Position numbers and translations under genes: made by a program
Assembly (NCBI GenBank): GCA_934254755.1
Contig: CAKQMM010000052.1
Span: 1-7,188 of the forward strand
Origin: an uncultured Clostridia bacterium
Lineage (GTDB): Bacteria; Bacillota; Clostridia; Christensenellales; Borkfalkiaceae
DNA length: 7,188 nt
Direction: 5' to 3'
Part shown: positions 5,320-7,188 of the stretch, piece after piece
Numbering within the stretch: the stretch's first letter is position 1
Layout of the letters: each line of letters opens with the position of its first letter
Notes under the pieces: generated by a model
Databases searched by the model: none
Seen by the model: only the letters and a program-made list of their open reading frames with translations
What the model was told of the DNA's origin: nothing

Positions 5320-6099
5320 TCAGCCGAAACGCCCCGTTATATAATTTTCGGTGCGCTTATCGGTCGGCGCAGAGAAGATTTTTTCGGTGTCGCCGTACTC
5401 GATAAGGTCGCCGAGAAGGAAGAACGCCGTTTCGTCGGCAACGCGGGTTGCCTGCCCCATGTTGTGGGTGACGATAACAATCGTTAAGTTCTTTTTAAGT
5501 TCGTCGATAAGCTCTTCGATTTTGCCCGTCGATATGGGGTCGAGCGCGCTCGTCGGCTCGTCCATAAGCAAAATTTCGGGTTTGGCGGCTAAAGCGCGCG
5601 CTATGCAAAGCCTTTGTTGCTGTCCGCCCGAAAGCCCCGCCGCGGGGGATAAAAGCCTGTCTTTAACCTCGTCCCACATGGACGCGTTTTTAAGCGACGT
5701 TTCGGCGATTTCGTCAAGTTCCGACTTTTTGTGTATGCCCGCCGTCCTTGCGCCGTACACGACGTTTTCGTAAATGCTCGTCAAAAAGGGGTTGGGCTTC
5801 TGGAAGACCATTCCGACGCTGCGCCTTAATTCGTTTACGTCGGTTTTTTTATCATAAATATCCGCGCCGCCTATTTTAAACTCGCCCGTTATTTTACAGT
5901 TTTCAATCAAATCGTTCATGCGGTTAAAGCACCTTAAAAAAGTCGACTTGCCGCACCCCGACGGACCTATAAACGCGGTGACTTTTTTTTCGGGAATTTC
6001 GATATTGACGTCTTTAAGCGCGTGAAAGTCGCCGTAATAAAGGTTTGCGTTTTTAACCGAAATGTTTCCGCCGAAAATCGTTCTAACTTTATTTTTCAT
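5320..6099 (-). CDS. pstB: Phosphate ABC transporter ATP-binding protein PstB
   Basis: This 259-residue cytosolic ATPase powers high-affinity phosphate import by the Pst complex. All ABC motifs are present: Walker [10 protein letters not shown] at 45-53, Q-loop Gln100 in MVFQKPNPF (a PstB hallmark), signature LSGGQQQRL at 156-164, Walker B ILLMDE at 176-181, D-loop SALD at 184-187 and switch His212 in IVTHNM. The segment CFNRMNDLI (57-65) is typical of PstB rather than of other ABC ATPases. The length is normal. The start is ATG at 6099, with AGGTG at 6107-6111; it overlaps the stop of the upstream permease gene as ATGA, indicating translational coupling. Confidence 0.98.
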   Translation of the reverse strand: MKNKVRTIFGGNISVKNANLYYGDFHALKDVNIEIPEKKVTAFIGPSGCGKSTFLRCFNRMNDLIENCKITGEFKIGGADIYDKKTDVNELRRSVGMVFQKPNPFLTSIYENVVYGARTAGIHKKSELDEIAETSLKNASMWDEVKDRLLSPAAGLSGGQQQRLCIARALAAKPEILLMDEPTSALDPISTGKIEELIDELKKNLTIVIVTHNMGQATRVADETAFFLLGDLIEYGDTEKIFSAPTDKRTENYITGRFG

Positions 6100-7188
6100 A
6101 TTTTAACACCTGTTTTTTTGTTGAGTTTGCGTGCCAGAAGTTCCGCCGTTAGGTTAAGCAATAACGTTATAACTATTAGGACGACCGCCGCCCCGTAAGC
6201 TTCTTTTAAATACCACCCTTCGCCCGACAACTGGTATAGAGCTACCGCCAGAGTTGCGCCCGGTGCGGTTATGCTTTTCGGAATAGCCGTTATGACCGAA
6301 CCCATCGTGTACAAAAAGGGTGCCGATTCGCTTACAACCCTGCCTATAGTTAGGATAACCGCGGATAAAATGCCCGGCAAGCTCGACGGCAACACCACTT
6401 TAAGCACGGTGTGAAGTTTGCCCGCGCCGAGCGCGTAACTTCCTTCGCGCAGACTGTTCGGCACCGATTTCAAACTTTCTTCCGTCGAGCGGACGACCGT
6501 CGGCAAAAGCATGATGCTGATGGTCGCAACGCCCGCGATAATACTGCTCGACCCCGTGAAAATTTTGACGAAGGTTATCATTCCGAATAAGCCGAACACT
6601 ATCGACGGCACACCGCTTAAAACGTCTATCGAAGCCCTTACTATTTTAATTAAAAAGTTCTTTTTGCTCGCGTATTCGTTTAAGAATATCGCCGTGCAAA
6701 TGCCTGTCGGCACCGCTATTATAAGGCTTAGCCCCACGGCGTAAAAAGTGGTTATTAACGACGGCAAAATGGTTATTTGTTTAGAACCGAACTCGTATTT
6801 GCCGAAGATTAAATTCGGGTTTTTGAATATCGCGGGCAAGCCGTTTGCGAATATGAAGCCGAGCACCGTTATTAAAGCTACCGCCGAAACGCTTCCGCAC
6901 GCTATCGCCGCGCCGCGCCCTATCTTAGGGGCGTTTATTTTGCACGATACGCCGCTTAACGCGTTTCTGAACTTTTCAAGTCCGCGGCTTAAACGTTGTT
7001 TGAATTTGCCGCTTTTTCCGCTCGCTTTACCCGCCGTTTTTGCCGTCAGTTTTTTAACCGCCGCCCCGCTTAAAAACGAGAACGCCGCGTTTATTAACAG
7101 TACGAATATAAGAAGCGTTGCGCCCGTTGCGATAAGCGCGCCTTCCTGAAGTTCGCCCGCGTAGCCCATTTCAAGCACTATGTTGGCG
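6096..7188 (-). CDS. Fused PstC-PstA phosphate permease (5' part outside window)
   Basis: This is the membrane channel of the Pst phosphate importer. Residues are numbered from the first whole codon (7185-7187). Residues 1-12 read [12 protein letters not shown], and with the hydrophobic stretch at about 18-40 they form the usual last transmembrane segment and end of PstC. The frame then continues through a Lys/Gly/Ser/Ala-rich linker (about 41-92) into a whole PstA: first membrane segment at about 93-116, later ones around 139-167, 180-207, 214-232, 268-287 and 330-348, and the ABC-permease EAA loop [20 protein letters not shown] at about 248-267, which contacts PstB. No ATG, GTG or TTG lies in frame between the end of PstC and the first PstA membrane segment, so PstA cannot readily start on its own. 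The GTG at 7176-7178 is the Val of the PstC motif, not a start. The PstA identity is certain; the fusion is strongly supported within the visible part. Confidence 0.88.
   Translation of the reverse strand, partial: ANIVLEMGYAGELQEGALIATGATLLIFVLLINAAFSFLSGAAVKKLTAKTAGKASGKSGKFKQRLSRGLEKFRNALSGVSCKINAPKIGRGAAIACGSVSAVALITVLGFIFANGLPAIFKNPNLIFGKYEFGSKQITILPSLITTFYAVGLSLIIAVPTGICTAIFLNEYASKKNFLIKIVRASIDVLSGVPSIVFGLFGMITFVKIFTGSSSIIAGVATISIMLLPTVVRSTEESLKSVPNSLREGSYALGAGKLHTVLKVVLPSSLPGILSAVILTIGRVVSESAPFLYTMGSVITAIPKSITAPGATLAVALYQLSGEGWYLKEAYGAAVVLIVITLLLNLTAELLARKLNKKTGVKI

Noticed and set aside
7176..7178. GTG as the start codon of a 360-residue PstA
   Set aside because: The frame stays open to the window edge, and this GTG encodes the Val inside the conserved PstC motif [10 protein letters not shown], so it is internal.

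Overview
The window looks like chromosomal DNA of an uncultured, probably gut-associated member of the Clostridia (Bacillota). This rests on the tandem feoA-feoA-feoB layout, AGGAG-type ribosome binding sites, a consensus TTGACA/TATAAT-type promoter, AT-rich intergenic DNA beside moderately GC-rich genes, and short dispersed repeats typical of such genomes. The lineage is an inference; no rRNA or other taxonomic marker is present.

Left part (1-929): an iron(II) uptake operon runs leftward, with two small FeoA proteins (531-743 and 257-490) followed by the first 85 codons of FeoB (257 to the window edge). A TetR-family regulator (930-1529) points the other way. The 186-bp region between them holds a strong feo promoter (TTGACA, 17 bp, TAATAT). 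It is bracketed by two 22-bp inverted repeats with identical 8-bp arms whose centres are 64 bp apart, and the whole block has dyad symmetry around position 828.5. The tetR promoter appears to give an almost leaderless mRNA. The simplest reading is that the TetR protein controls feo and possibly itself.

Middle (1530-2109): there are no genes here. First comes a mosaic of short GC-rich repeats and hairpins, including the widespread TGTCATTCTGAG...GAAGAATCC element. A strong bidirectional terminator (1856-1894) follows, placed where tetR and phoR converge. Next to it is a set of about 50-bp elements in alternating orientation (1919-2129); one copy covers the last codons of phoR and another reproduces them. 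A 70-nt hairpin with a T tract, formed by two of these copies, lies 24 bp past the phoR stop and probably ends the phosphate operon.

Right part (2110-7188): a phosphate uptake and sensing operon runs leftward in the order pstC-pstA (one fused frame, cut by the window edge), pstB, phoU, phoP, phoR. It encodes the membrane permease, the ATPase, the PhoU modulator, and the response regulator and sensor kinase. Transport and signalling are therefore encoded together, as expected if PhoU passes transporter state to PhoR. The most unusual protein feature is the permease: the C-terminal end of PstC continues in frame, through a basic linker of about 50 residues, into a complete PstA, with no start codon in between.

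No wholly new system is evident. The items most worth following up are the PstC-PstA fusion, the symmetrical feo/tetR operator, and the repeat array that overlaps the end of phoR.
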